Source: Sphagnum magellanicum (lineage: Eukaryota; Streptophyta; Sphagnopsida; Sphagnales; Sphagnaceae). Taken from it: a DNA stretch of 64,000 bases. Below the pieces are notes generated by a model, which was not told where the DNA came from, did not search any database, and saw nothing but the letters and a program-made list of their open reading frames with translations. How positions within the stretch are numbered: the first letter of the stretch is position 1; every line of letters starts with the position of its first letter. The translations under genes and the position numbers were made by a program. The stretch spans positions 20,929,390-20,993,389 of the forward strand of contig CM038911.1 of the NCBI GenBank assembly GCA_021904315.1. Direction: 5' to 3'. Below are positions 23,051-36,200 of this stretch, one piece after another.

Positions 23051-26000
23051 TTTTTTAATAGTGTCACAAGTGTAGGTTGCCTAAAGGCCACAACCTACTT
23101 CAACTCCTTTTGCAATTCTCCATGGAATTTCCTTAAAAAATTTCTCCGCATATGAGTGGACATTGAGCCTTCTTGTGGGAACCCTATGTGTGAACTAGGG
23201 TATTACGAGACATAAACCACATGTGGTTGGTCCAATGCAAGGTTGCCATCTAGGCCTAACATAACTGGACAAGTGCCACCTGACTAATTTCCTTGGACAT
23301 ACCATGTGCCCTTGGGTGGTGGCGCCTACAAACATGCCATGTAACACAAATCACACAAATTATTAAACAACATCATGGGTTCAACATGGTCTAAATCTAA
23401 AACAAAAAAACACAATGTCTCTTGTAACATTAATCAATTGCATATTATAAATTGTAATTTAACTTTAGTGATTTAAACTATCCAACAATGGTGGATCTCT
23501 AGCTTGTATATATTTCTATTGATGGCTTGGTGGGTAGAAGTATCAAGTGTAGGACATCCACATGCTTGGATCAATGATGAACTTAACAATGGAATGTAAT
23601 GGTTTAGGACACAAACCACGCCTTGGCTCACTGTTGGAGCTGCCAAATTTGATGTGGTCACAACTTGAAATGCCTGCATCCACAACACCTCACAAATTAA
23701 GACCCCATACAACATTCAACTTCACTCACAAACCATCCTGCCATCACCTTCCTCATGGATGGCAATGATTTATTGCATGGGGTACTAGCTTTGTAGGTTT
23801 TCACATGGCTCAAATAATAAATACAACATTATGTGATAGCAATGTAATAATCTCCTAAGTTCTTGCAGTAATTGGTATTAGTTAATATGAAGACCCATTC
23901 ATGATGCCATGCCCTTACTTATAATAAAAATAGATACATGTAACAATTAGACATAAAAGATAACAAAGGTAGTTAGTTCATCACCACATTTTCTAAATCT
24001 CATCATCAAATACATTGTAAGTTGATAGTAAATGTAACATTTGCCAAACTTCCACCTGCACAACATTATTAACTTATGCTATGAGAGTTAAAGTTGTGAT
24101 TCAAGAAAACTTCTTTCGTAATGACACACAATATTTACATTGATCCACAATTCAGAACATTATTGAATCCCATGGGAAAAAAAAACCACACAAATTTATG
24201 AACATAACTTCATGACATGAATTTTCTAAGATTTCAAAGGATTTTCAATGCAAGATTCAAATCTTATTAATGGATCATGACAACGCCATATTGATCACAT
24301 GAGCTACTATAATTTATAGTTAGTTTTGTGATAATATTTGCCTATAAAAAAACATTCAACATTAAGAGGGATAAACATCATGCCCTGCACATTAAAGTTC
24401 AAAAATGAAACTAGGTATGCAACAAAGTAGTGCTAATAAGATTTTCAAGAAAAAAATTCATGATTCAATAAACATGTCAAAACAATCCAAGTTGTTGGAA
24501 TTTGAGCTTCACAACTTGAAAGTTTGAATTCCCTACTTGGATTTCACATAGGTGGTGGTAAAAGTGATTTTGTTCTCATAATTACAATCTACAATGTGGG
24601 GTGCAATTTGGCCATTTGGTTGACTATCATCAAGGCTAGGACATCCCACACGATGGTGTTGCCTATCCGTTAGTTTGAACATTGATTTCCTTTTCTATTT
24701 TGGTTGAGATTGCTCAAGTGCACATGACTTTAGGGAATCAATCTCTAGTTCTATCAATTGGTTAACAATCTAAGAATGCACATAACCATGCACTTTTAAA
24801 TGAGTCTACCTAATTTGACATTATAACTAGCATCTTCTTTTATTAGGCTTTTAGTGGTGTGAAAAAAATGTCATCTTCGTTCTCCTTTCCATCCCATGCC
24901 AACCTTTCATTAGCAAACCTTGACTTGCTTAAGGTTCCCCAAACTGCATTGCTAATATGTTTCAATTTGAGTGACCTATGCACATTGAGATCCTTGAAGC
25001 ATTAGCTATACCCTTTTTAAGCCCCAAAACTAGCATAAACTTCATGTGCAAGTACAAATCTCCAAAAATAATAACAATGTAATCATCAATTTTACTAAAA
25101 AACATGATGATTTTCGATATTTACCTCATGAAATGTGAGTCTTTGAATCTCCAAAGTTATAGTCTTCTTTTGGATTTCAAATGTTTGATGCTTTAATCAA
25201 AATTACAATTCACCTTTTTAGTAGATTTTATTATGTACCATGCACCACAACGTGACTTCATCAACCCCTAGCGACACAAAATTTGCCAATTGGGAATTGC
25301 ATTTGTTAAAAGAGTTTGCATCATATGTTATGTCTTGTTGCACCCTAATTTACTACAACAATCTTATGAATATTAATCATAATTGCATAAACTTTTAGCA
25401 CACTCAATTCCATGCACCACAACATGATTTCATTAACACGTATTAACTCACATAGTTTGTGAATGGAATTGCATAATTTGTTTCAAAGACAATGTGAAGC
25501 AAATGTTAGATCTTGTTGCACCATAACTAATTACAATAATACTTGAAACTTAGTGTTCACTAAACTATAGAACATATCCTTTGGTTGAATCTTGGTTTCC
25601 AAATACCTACACATTGGTTACAAATATATCAAAATAGAATTCAAATAAATTAAGGTTGTCAAGTCTCCAAACATTGTTTGAACTAAAATGGTTGCAAATC
25701 TAACCATGGACGGTGTACCTTATTTTTGAGTGCACAAAACAACTTGATCATCCTTTAATGTCAAACATATATACAACTTTTGTGTTGCCTATACCTAAAT
25801 AAATAATTATTCAACACCACATTGCCAACAACACTAACATACCAATTTGATAGGTTATGTGCGTAAGGTCTACAATAGACTCTAATTTCAGGAGTTGGTC
25901 AGACTAGAAAAGACCGTTGAATCAAAATCTATTACAAACTTTAAATAGACGAGAAATTCCAAACCATTAAATTAGTCTAACAAATGACCTTTCTAGTATC

Positions 26001-29000
26001 ACCAATTCTTAAAATCAAAGGTTTGTTGCAAACCAAAGTACAACATAGGACCTCAAGCATCTGGCATTGGAAAATTTGATAAACAACATGGTAAACAAAG
26101 AGCACACAAAGTGCACACAACTACAACTTTTTTGCAGTTACTTGTACATCATTTGTTTAAATAGAGAAAATAAATCTTTAAGGAGCTTGACTTTGGAGTG
26201 AATGATTTTTTTGAGCTCCTAAGTAATGTTGTGCGACCCCATGGGGTCAAAAATAGAAGTCAAATTCTTCACTTGCATGTTTAAAAAATCAAGATATAAT
26301 GTGAGTTCAAGAGCTTGAACTTTGCTAAACCACAATAAAATTCTTGCCAAGAAAAAAAAATGTGCAAAAAACAAATAAAGACCAAGAGTTTAACCTAATG
26401 GTGTACATACTACAATGATGTTTGGTGACGAAGTTGTTAACACAGATGAAAATGACATTTCTTTAGCTTCCAACATTTCAACAAGGTCCAACTTGGGCTA
26501 CTTTGTGCTTCAATGCACACTACCAAATCAAAACATCAAATAGAATTCGATCACTTTAAGTGTTGAGGCTGGTTGCAAATTCTTGTGAAGCAAACCATGG
26601 TAGACGTCCAACCTCGCAATAACTTTCACATAAACATTTGTGCAACATTGTTCACATAAACATTTAAAAATCAAGCTCGGAAGGTTACATGACCAACAAT
26701 TGACAATGGAACAACTTGCAAATCAACTCAAGCTTGAACGAGATGAAGAAAAAAAACACAAAAAAGGTGTGTGAAGTGTTGAGCTCAAGCCCACGAAGCT
26801 TAGGATACAAGTCACAAAACCCTAAAAGTATTATAGTTCATAGACCAGGCATGTGAAAGGGACCTTTTTCAAATTGGCATTGTCATCCAAAATTGTTTTT
26901 TTTGTACACAAATTCCCCATCTTTTTGAGGGTTATTTAGATTTTTAAAACTGGTTTTTTTCTATTTGTAAAAATAACGCCAACCAATGATGGCAGAACAT
27001 GGGTTAAATGTAACTGGGCCAATTACTTAGAAAAGACTAGGGCCTTGGTGCCCATGGCTCCTTCTTTCTTGTTTTCATTCAAGTCTAGTAGTTGTTGCAC
27101 CTTCTTTTTGTTCTTTGTTGAGCTATGGTCGAAAATTTGTTAACGTTTTACATCTTTAACATGTTTTTTTCACATCGTCTTGTGAGCTTTTATACTTTCT
27201 TGTCTAGGATTTGTCCTCATTTGCCATGTGTACTTATGTCCCTAGTCTACCATTAACTATTCAAGGAACTATATATTGAACTATTACTAATTCAAAAAAA
27301 TCTTCACATTTTTTTATCATGACTTCCCATTTTTTAATGTTTGTTGGGGTTTTTGTAAATCTAGGTAAGAGTTATTGATGGTTTGATAACATTTGGTGTC
27401 GAGAGATCAGATGGAGATTAAAGGTTTTGCTAATTTTAAAAATTCTTGAATGACATGAAACATGTCTCCTCAAAAATATCAGACCCTTCTTTCTTCATTA
27501 TGAAATGTGTTTCCTTGTGATAATCAAACATATCAAAGAAATTTTGCCGCCATTGAAATAGGTGAATCAAGTGGTGGTAACAAAATCATGGGACAATAAA
27601 TACACATGACCTATAATGAACCCATTACTCCACCATTTAATTCCAAAAAGTAAATATGGACAGTGAATCAAGGTTCAAAATTCACTTGACCATGAGTTAT
27701 TAACTATTTAACTAACAAACCATTTTTGTACATATGTGAAAAAAATGATTTATTGTACCATGGTTAATTGTACCTTGAAGCTTGACTTCATTTCCATATT
27801 TTCTACTTGTACTTGTTGGAGTCAGACAACAATGTAGTGATTTCATGATAGGGACTGAATGGTGATTTTATTCTACTTGACCATCGTGCAAGCCCCATGT
27901 CACCAGACACTAATGACATAAGTGGAATGATGTTGTTGGATGGATTTGATATGACACTCTAAAAGGACCATTAATTAATTAGATTACTTTGATATTTGTT
28001 AATGACATAGTGGTTGCACCCCATCATATTTTCCATATTTGTCACTTTCTACTGAACTTTCTCATGATTGTTGGTTTATTTGATCTCCATATCTATGATA
28101 AAAGGTGTTCTTCTCTTGTTATTTTTGCACCTTTCTAACATTTTTCGTTATCTTCTTATTGCTCAAAAAACCTTGAATTTAGTGGCATCTCAGTTTATTC
28201 ATTCCTACTTATAATTGGTTTTTCCTGTCTTTGTTCTATTGTATTCTTAAAACTTGTGCTGATAGGCATCATTAATGTTATTTTTCCTTTGTTTCTTCAA
28301 CAATTTCCAATTTATGGTACACTAAGGCCACTTCTTGGATGCACTTTAGACTAAGGTATAAGGAAAAAAATACCAAGGACCATTTTGAAGTAATTTCAAA
28401 CTTGAATTGGGCATTTTTAGACATTTAAAAATAAATAAATTCCCAAGGCATATAGGGCTTGGGGTCAATTTGAGATTCCAATAAAAAAATGATTTATGTT
28501 AATGTTTAGTGTAACCTTTCAACTTTTTTCCCCACCCAACAATTCACCTTTATTTCGTTCACTTGCAAGGGATGATAGTGCAACCACCATTTGAAAATTC
28601 ACAAAATTAGCCATGTTAAGTCCAATATTGGTCAAGGTAGGGAGAGCTCATGTGCTCTCAACAATGTCCTGAATCCATAACATGTGTTCCATCCCAATCG
28701 AATTTGGGCAATAAGAGTTTAGGAAATGAAAGAGAAGGATAAACTATATAAATAAAAGAAAAAAAATTTAGACCTTAGCTTACATTTACATTTTCCAAGC
28801 CACTAACTCCCTTTAAAATTCATTTTTTGGTTTGGCCCATTTGGTTTCCTTCCAAACTCATGCTAATTAATCGTAATCACAATTTGATTCTTGTGGGTTT
28901 TGCACTAAATTTAAAGGCCTTGGGACCAATTGAATTTTATTCACCAATAGGATTACTCATTCCATTGGACCTTGCTCCTTGAACAATAGTTCAAACTTCC

Positions 29001-29570
29001 CTTTCTATGGCATTTATTAACATGTTTAGAAATTTGGAATGGGTTCAAAAACCTATAATCAACAATAATTAACCCAAACCTCCATCTTTTGGGCTCTTTA
29101 ATGGGGTTATGTGTATTAAATTTTTCTAAAGAGGAGCATCATAGTTATCATTTCTCTAACTCATTCTCATTAATAGACCTGTCCATAATATTTTTCAACG
29201 CATATCCATGATTGTGGTTAAAGCATTTGGATGATCAAAAACAGATATAATGGCAGTGGTGCATTGTTGGTGCATGGTCATAATAACAATTTAGATTTTG
29301 GTATGTCAACACAACTACTACAATGAATAGTGGATACACATTCCATAGATTTTCATTTATAATCTATTTTATAGATTCATATAAGTTACAATGATTCATA
29401 GTTTAGAGATTCATTGTGATTTTCACCTTGCATTGCATTTTCTCTCCCTTAATTTTGCATTGTCTTTGGGAATGGCAACTTTCCATGTGAAAGAAAAATC
29501 CAATCTAACTATATTGGTTAATGATTTTGGTGTAGTTCAAATCATCTAGAAGAATGTCTTTGTGTAATGT
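23051..29570. other. Long intergenic stretch, no gene recognised
   Basis: About 6.5 kb of AT-rich sequence with few open stretches longer than 60 codons (23473-23715 minus, 23562-23768 plus). None shows a family motif. I could not define repeat ends, RNA genes or promoters. Decayed mobile elements are likely but could not be assigned. Confidence 0.4.
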
Positions 29571-30321
29571 TTGGCTTTCAACCTAACTATGTGCATGTAT
29601 CTAAAGATGTTGTTTATGTGCAAAACAATGTTGTCATTAATTCAATTTACCAAGTTTTTTTTGTTGGTGCCCAAAGGCTACATTGCATGGTTAATGTTGG
29701 AAGGTATCGAACTATTGGTGAAAGCTTGTAGAAGAATTTGTAAGATGTTTTTTGATGCTTGACATAGTTGCGTCTATTACAAATGTTGCTATGATGAATA
29801 TTGAACTGAAGAATGAACCTAAAGATCAATTGATGCATTATCAATCTCCATAATCAACTTTTATTGATTTGAGCAATTCCTTTGACGAGGATGGGAAATG
29901 TTTTGTTAGAGATGGGTTGTTTGAAACATTAATTCCGTTCATTTCCGATGCACATTGTTCAGTTGATGGCCTTATGGAAACATTCATTTCAAAAGAATTC
30001 ATCATCCACAACATTATTGTTTGTGTGATAACGATGTTTCACACCCCACATGCCTTTAATGAATTGAGGTCTTTAGACTATAACACAATGAGAATTGAAA
30101 TGATGAATTTTCTCCTTGTTAGGTTTGATGTGGACATTCTATTTGAGTTTCCCTTTAATCCACAAACCAATGGGGCTTTCTAAGTAGATATAAGGCATGG
30201 ACAAAAGATACGATGGACATGCTTGGTGCAAAGTGAAAATGACCAACATTAAAAATTGTTTTTGTTTAGGATTTAGAATTATTAAATGCTTAAGCCATCT
30301 ATAGTGTTAAAAAAACTTTTG
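29571..30321 (+). pseudogene. Left part of an unidentified coding relic split by a CACTA element
   Basis: Two plus-strand open stretches follow each other: 29571-29762, and 29869-30183 with 104 codons (for example DGLFETLIPFISDAHCSVDG and FEFPFNPQTNGAF). The second is unusually long for such AT-rich DNA. The CACTA copy begins at 30322, and coding-like sequence of the same strand resumes beyond its right end at about 33740. I infer, without proof, that the two halves were one unit. No domain recognised. Confidence 0.3.
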
Positions 30322-30739
30322 CACTAGAAGAAAAATAAATATTTTTGACTAGTCTTTACAACTAAATTTTAGTTGCAAATGACATTCACGACTAAAATAT
30401 CATTAATCACTTTGGATAAATTGCATGTTATATTAGTTGCAAATGACAAGGGGTATTAGATGAATAAAAAAGTCAACAAATACAAGTTCATCTTTTGACT
30501 CCATTGTATATGTATTGTCACATGTGATTAAGATATAATTATTTTGGTCATAATTGAAAACAAATGATGTGATGCCACATGTCCCAATATTTAATTATTT
30601 AAAATATATACATTATTATTGTTTTGAAATAATTTAAGATGTTCAATTCAAATGTTTGGATGATTTCATATTATGATACATGGCCCAATGTAAATATGCC
30701 ATGTGGCATTTAAAAATGAATTTAATATAAAATATTAAT

Positions 30740-30965
30740 ATTAGGTCGATAAATACCTAGGTAGGTATATAAGTAGGTGCTTACAAACCTAGGCTACATA
30801 CCTACCTACCTACTTGGGTAAAAAGGTAAGTAGGTAGGTAAATCCTACTTTCTTAATATAAATATCTACTCGTATAAATAGGTACTTAGATAGGTAGGTA
30901 CATAAGTCAACCTAGGTGGGTAGGTCAAACTAAATATCTACCTAATTAGGTAAATAAGTAGTTTG
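30740..30965 (+). repeat. GGTA/TACC inverted microsatellite in CACTA copy A
   Basis: GGTAGGTA runs are followed by CCTACCTACC and again by GGTAGGTA, so the block can fold on itself. The same arrangement lies at 57035-57255 in copy B. Confidence 0.7.
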
Positions 30966-32074
30966 GGGAGTTACGTAATTTAAAATTGTGCATAATTTGT
31001 TTTTTTGTTTTAGGTTAAACCTTTTGATTGGCTCATCCCATGTGCAAATTTTTTATATGTGAAATTGGATGACCACACCCTTTGTTTATATAATGTTCAA
31101 AATAAGAATGGAGAATAAACAATATAGAATAAATTTTAAAGTTGTAACTTCATCACAAACTAAGTTGTAATTCCAAAACTTTCCTCATTATTTTTTTTTT
31201 TAGTTTTTTAGTTTATAAATAATTTAAGTACATGGTTCACTAAATAATTATATAATCATTTAACTAATAATTATGAATTAAAAATATATCAAAAATATAA
31301 ACTATACATGAAAAATATTAAATATTCATTATCAATTATTTAAATAAATAATAACTTCTTCATATTAATTAACTAGCTATTTAGTTATTCATAATTTGTC
31401 AATACATAACTCATAGATAAATAAATAATTAAAATATTTAAAAATATTTTATAACTTTTAAAAATCTGGTCGAATTATATATAATATAATTACTGTAATT
31501 AAAAAATAAATTCTTAATTTTTTATAAAAATTTAATGTTAAGTTAGTTACTTAAATTACTATATATATTTATTATTATAAAAAAATTATTGGTCAAGTAA
31601 TTATTTTTCTATTGGTAATAGTTATTACTATAAATACAATAATTTGCTAAATATATCATTAATTTTTATAATTACAAGAAAATTACCGTAAAAATATTTA
31701 TCATGGATAAGTAATTAAATAATTTAAAAAATTAAATTATTTTATAATAATTCCTGAACTTAAAATCCTTACAATAATTATTTTAACTACATTACAATAT
31801 TTCCAAAATTTTAATTTAGATTTTAGGTTATAAATTACAGATTGTGAATAATTATGTTCAATTAAAAAACAATTATGCATGCACTATGATTAATTGTTAC
31901 TTGAATTAATTACAAGGATTTTAAAGTAATGTAACATTAATTATAGTAATTCATTTCTTTTACTGTAAGAATATACATTATATAATATAAAAATCAATGT
32001 TGTAACAATAATTATTTAATATAATTTATAACTAATAATTATAAGTTTCTATAAAAGTGATTTATTCTGGATAA

Positions 32075-33220
32075 CACTAGTAAAAAAAAAACTTGAAAAC
32101 TCAATATATAGTTTTTTGAATTGAAATATTAATTTCAGATTCCAAAAGGAAAATTCAAAAATCAACTTTTGGATCAAATAAGTCTTTTGAATTTAAATAA
32201 AAAAAATTTAGAATTGAAATATAAATTTTCAGACTCAAATAAAGATATATTCAAAATTGAAATGTCCATTTTTAGAGTCAATTAATAATTTTCTGACTTG
32301 AAATATTAATTTTGAGAATCCAAAATAATAATTCAGAATTGCAATTTCAACTTTCAAATAAAATAAGTTTTAGAAATTTAAATTAAAAAATTCAGGATTG
32401 AAAGATTAATTCTTAGAATGAAAAATAATAATTTAGAATTCAAATATCAATATTTAGATAAAAAAGGCTTTTGATTTTAAATAAAAAAGTTCAACTTCAA
32501 ATAATGTTTTGAGGAATTGAAATAACAATTTTCAGATTCAAACATCAAGTTTAAAATTCAAATTATTTTCTTAAAGACTTGAAAGAATAGTTTTCAGAAT
32601 TGAAATATAATTTTTCAGATAATTTTTTTTAAATAAGTTTTTTATAAAGAATTCAGAATTGAATGATTAATTTTTAGATTCAAATAGATTTTTTCAAATT
32701 CAAATAAATAAAAAATAATTCCAATAAGAATTTTTAGAATAAAATGTCAATTTTCAAATTCATTTTTTAAATTTAGTAATTTAAAAATGAATTGCAACAA
32801 TAATTTTCAGAATTCAAACATTGGTTTTAATGTTTTAAATATATTTTTGAATACAACTAACATTTTATAGAATTCATATTTAAAACTTCAAATTCAAATA
32901 ACAATTTTTGGAATTCAAATAAAGTTTTTAGAATTGAAATGAAAATTTTCAGATTTGAATAACAATTTTCATATTCAAATATTGATTTTTACATTCAAAC
33001 AAAATGTTTCACAATTGGAATAACAATGTTTAGACTCAAATAATGATTTTAAATTAAATTAAAAGAATTCAGAATCCAAATAAAAAATTTCAAATTCATA
33101 TAACTTTTTTTAATATTTAAATATCAATATATTATATTCCAATATAATTTTCAGATCTCAAATATCAATTTTCATATTTGAATAATAAATTTCAGAGTTC
33201 AAATATTAATTTTTAAATTC
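32075..33220 (+). repeat. AT-rich minisatellite in CACTA copy A
   Basis: About 1.1 kb of degenerate units of ~18-20 bp, typified by TTTTCAGATTCAAATA and TTTTCAGAATTGAAAT. It starts at an internal CACTAGTAAAAAAAA motif (32075) that resembles a TIR. The matching block in copy B starts at 59243. Confidence 0.75.
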
Positions 33221-33611
33221 ATTATATGAATAATATACATACATATGCTTAATTAATAGACACACAAATATATATTTATGATACATGTAACATATCATAA
33301 ATATAATAAATTTTAATACATACATAAAAATACACCCCTATGTCTTCATTAAATACTTTTAGGATGCAATTAATTTTGTGACTATTGTGATTAATGGGAC
33401 ATATCAATCTATTAATGGATGAAAATAAACTTCAAAACCATCCAATCGATAGGATGAAGTTTCCAATAATTGCATCATAGTTGTAAAAATGATCAAAATA
33501 ATTGAAATTTGATCTTATCATTGTAAATATTCCCAAATTTAGTCGCAAATGACTATAAGTCACATGTAGTTGCCAAAAGAGTGGTTACATTTTGGCTGAT
33601 TTTTACTAGTG

Positions 33612-36200
33612 TTATTTTGTGTTTAATTGTACACATGTTCATAATGAAGTCAATTAGAGCGATGATTCATTTCAAATTCTTGTTGTCGGTCAGATTGTTA
33701 CATGCATCATTACACAAGGTCTATGGTTCTTCCCCCTTCTATGTGTAGATGAACATCTATTGCATGTGGTTCATTTTTTGTTCAATATTTCTAAAATAGC
33801 CATCCACCTTGGCACACATGTGCATTTTGTTTCTGATGGCAAGTGCATGGAGCCGCTCAAGGAAGTGAAAAATATGGTTGCAAAGGAGGTTTTGTGCATG
33901 CCCAATGCTACATCCTCCACAATGACCTTAGTTGTGAGCAAGACATTTTTGTTTTGTCACCTTTTCAATGAGAACGGGCAAAGGTATCATTGAGTTTCTA
34001 AAGGGTGATAAATTTAATGAAACCTTGTTAAAGTATGTTCCCTTGTGTCCCCCTAACATCCACAACTTCATTTCATTAGTCAAACATTGCTTTGTGAAAA
34101 TGGGTTCTATTGATTCCATCTTGATGTTCAAGGCCTTTAGTCCTTCTGACTACATTCATGATAATTGTTTTCTTGACAACAAATTGGGCGAAAGGTTTAT
34201 ATTTTCAAAATGTTGGTTAAAGGGGACAGTTGTGGAATTCATTTAGTGAAACAAATGTAGCCTAGGGGTGATTTGGAGAATTCTTGGTTTATGTTTGACC
34301 ATGTCAAATGTGTTCAAGGCTGATGATTATGGCTTGCCACATCTATGAACCAATCTATTATAAAATAATGTCTATTTTTATTTGCGATATGTAGTCTAAG
34401 GACATAGGAGCCCAATGTATATTTTGGCAAAAACTAAATGCAACTATCTTGAAGAAAGGTGTAACAAATCCCAATTTCAAGGGGTTCATGGTAGATAGTG
34501 CCCTTGAACAAATTGGAATGTTATTCATATTGATTATAAGAGTGGAAATCCCATTATGAAGGTGATTGACAAGGAGTGAACTTGTCTTTTCCATTGAACT
34601 CAATTGCTCGACATGCACATTAAACAACTCATTGTTTTCGAGTTCCAAGATCAACATAAAACTCTTTGTTACAAATTTAAGAATACAAAATCCTTAGAAG
34701 AAATTGATCTTCTTTATGTTGTAATTTGCTCTTAGTGGTACTCCTCTGGAGCTACTAGCGAAAGTGCAATTAAGGAGCTCTAATTGGTTGAGCTTTTGGC
34801 ATTTTCGTGTGAGGTACTAAGGAGGATTCATGCTAGTGGTAAATTTTTTTGCACCATGCTTTCCATTGATGAAAATGTTTTGCGTTGTTTTCTTATTCCC
34901 TTTGTTCAATTTCATTACAAAAGTTATGTTATGTTTTTATTCCATTTCGTCATTTGAATGTAAAAATTCTCCTTGGAGGATGAGGCCGACATGCCCACTT
35001 GTAATCTATTGGAAATAGTCCATAACATTTGGCTCCAACATCTGGGAAAAGAGGTGCCTGCTTGTATGTTGCCACTTCAAATGACTACGTGCAACCTTTC
35101 AAGCAATCTGCATTGTACTATGTTTTCTTGTTGGTGGTCCTTCTGAGATTGGATCAGATAGGGATGAGTTGTGATTACACAGGGTTAGCCAATTTAGTGA
35201 TCCTTCACAAATGGTGCCAATAGTTTCCAAATTTGCATTGCGTTTTTCAAATACATCGAGGATACCCCATTGGAAGTTGAAGAGGTATTTGGATCCACTA
35301 AACAAAGGCAAAATCTACCACTCATATAAAAAAACAATTTTCACAGGCCACGGGGCGTAGCCAACCAAAATAATGGAACCATTCATCAAAGGCCTTCCTA
35401 GTTCTCATTCACAATGGCAAGGAAATGTTGGAACACCTTTGTGTTAACAATGTTTGGTGCATTGAATGTTGTCTCCAAAAGTTGAATGCTTAATGTTTGG
35501 CATTGTAAAAGGTCACTAAACATTATTGTAAGGCAAAAATCATTTTGAAAAGAACAAATTATGGCATTGTTGTTATTTATTGTGTTGGTAATTGGAGTGT
35601 TATTAGAGGTGCGTCAATTTAGTTACACAAGTTATGGTTTTGCCATGACATGATCATAATCATTATGTTGGTGGCACAAGGAAGAAGTAGGTAATTGGTA
35701 GGTTGGTTGTGCTTTCCATACGGCTTATGCAAGAAAGGACAAATTTCATTCAAGATTAGGTGATGACATTGGAAGAAGTTAGTTTCTTCATCTTTGAAAA
35801 ATCAAATTTTCATTCGAGAAATCTTTTTAGTGAAGATGCATCTATTTTTGTTAATAGATCAACATATGAAAATTCTTGGCCAAAGACTTGAAATGGGAAG
35901 AATATTTGTCATCTTTCAATTTTCAAGATTTCAACTCAACAATAAAACAAGTGGGAGGCCAAACATGTTTGTTTTGCATAGATCTTGCCACCCACCAATG
36001 TCTTGCTCTAGGTTATGGACGAATATATTGTATCATTTCAAGTTTCAATTGAAAATCGTAAACAATATGAAGTTACAATTGGTAATTTCGTTGCATGCAC
36101 TTACATACATTTTGTGTCAATGTTACAAGCTCATTGGATGGTTGTGGAAAGTGAATGCATTGTAAACATTTATATTACATCTTACAAACTATGATGTTCT
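33612..36200 (+). pseudogene. Right part of an unidentified coding relic
   Basis: Plus-strand coding-like sequence runs in blocks: 33740-33990, 33968-34246 (KGIIEFLKGDKFNETLLKYV, PPNIHNFISLVKHC), then a single frame from 34383 to ~35040 with about nine stops (NVIHIDYKSGNPIMKVIDKE, LLDMHIKQLIVFEFQDQHKT, then MPTCNLLEIVHNIWLQHL). A one-base shift near 35040 continues it (TSGKRGACLYVATSNDYV). Further segments reach ~36165. The HNIWLQ…GKRG…YV part reminds me of proteins encoded by abundant plant repeats of unknown class. I cannot name a transposase or a catalytic motif. Confidence 0.4.

Larger units (their letters stand above)
30322..33611. mobile_element. CACTA element, copy A (non-coding)
   Basis: The left end is CACTAGAAGAAAAAT and the right end, read inward, is CACTAGTAAAAATC. 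Flanking 3-mers are ttg and tta (two of three match). Internal order: subterminal TAGTTGC/TAGTCGC motifs, a GGTA block with inverted CCTA copies, ~900 bp of almost pure A/T, a minisatellite of ~1.1 kb, and subterminal motifs again. No coding sequence. It is colinear with copy B (56652-60620) over its whole length. At 31075-31079 it holds the uninterrupted acacc that is duplicated around the solo LTR in copy B. Confidence 0.8.

Noticed and set aside
32075..33611. Inner CACTA element as an independent insertion
   Set aside because: Flanking 3-mers (taa and tta) do not match, while the outer ends of copy B have a perfect ttt duplication; kept only as a possible fusion origin.
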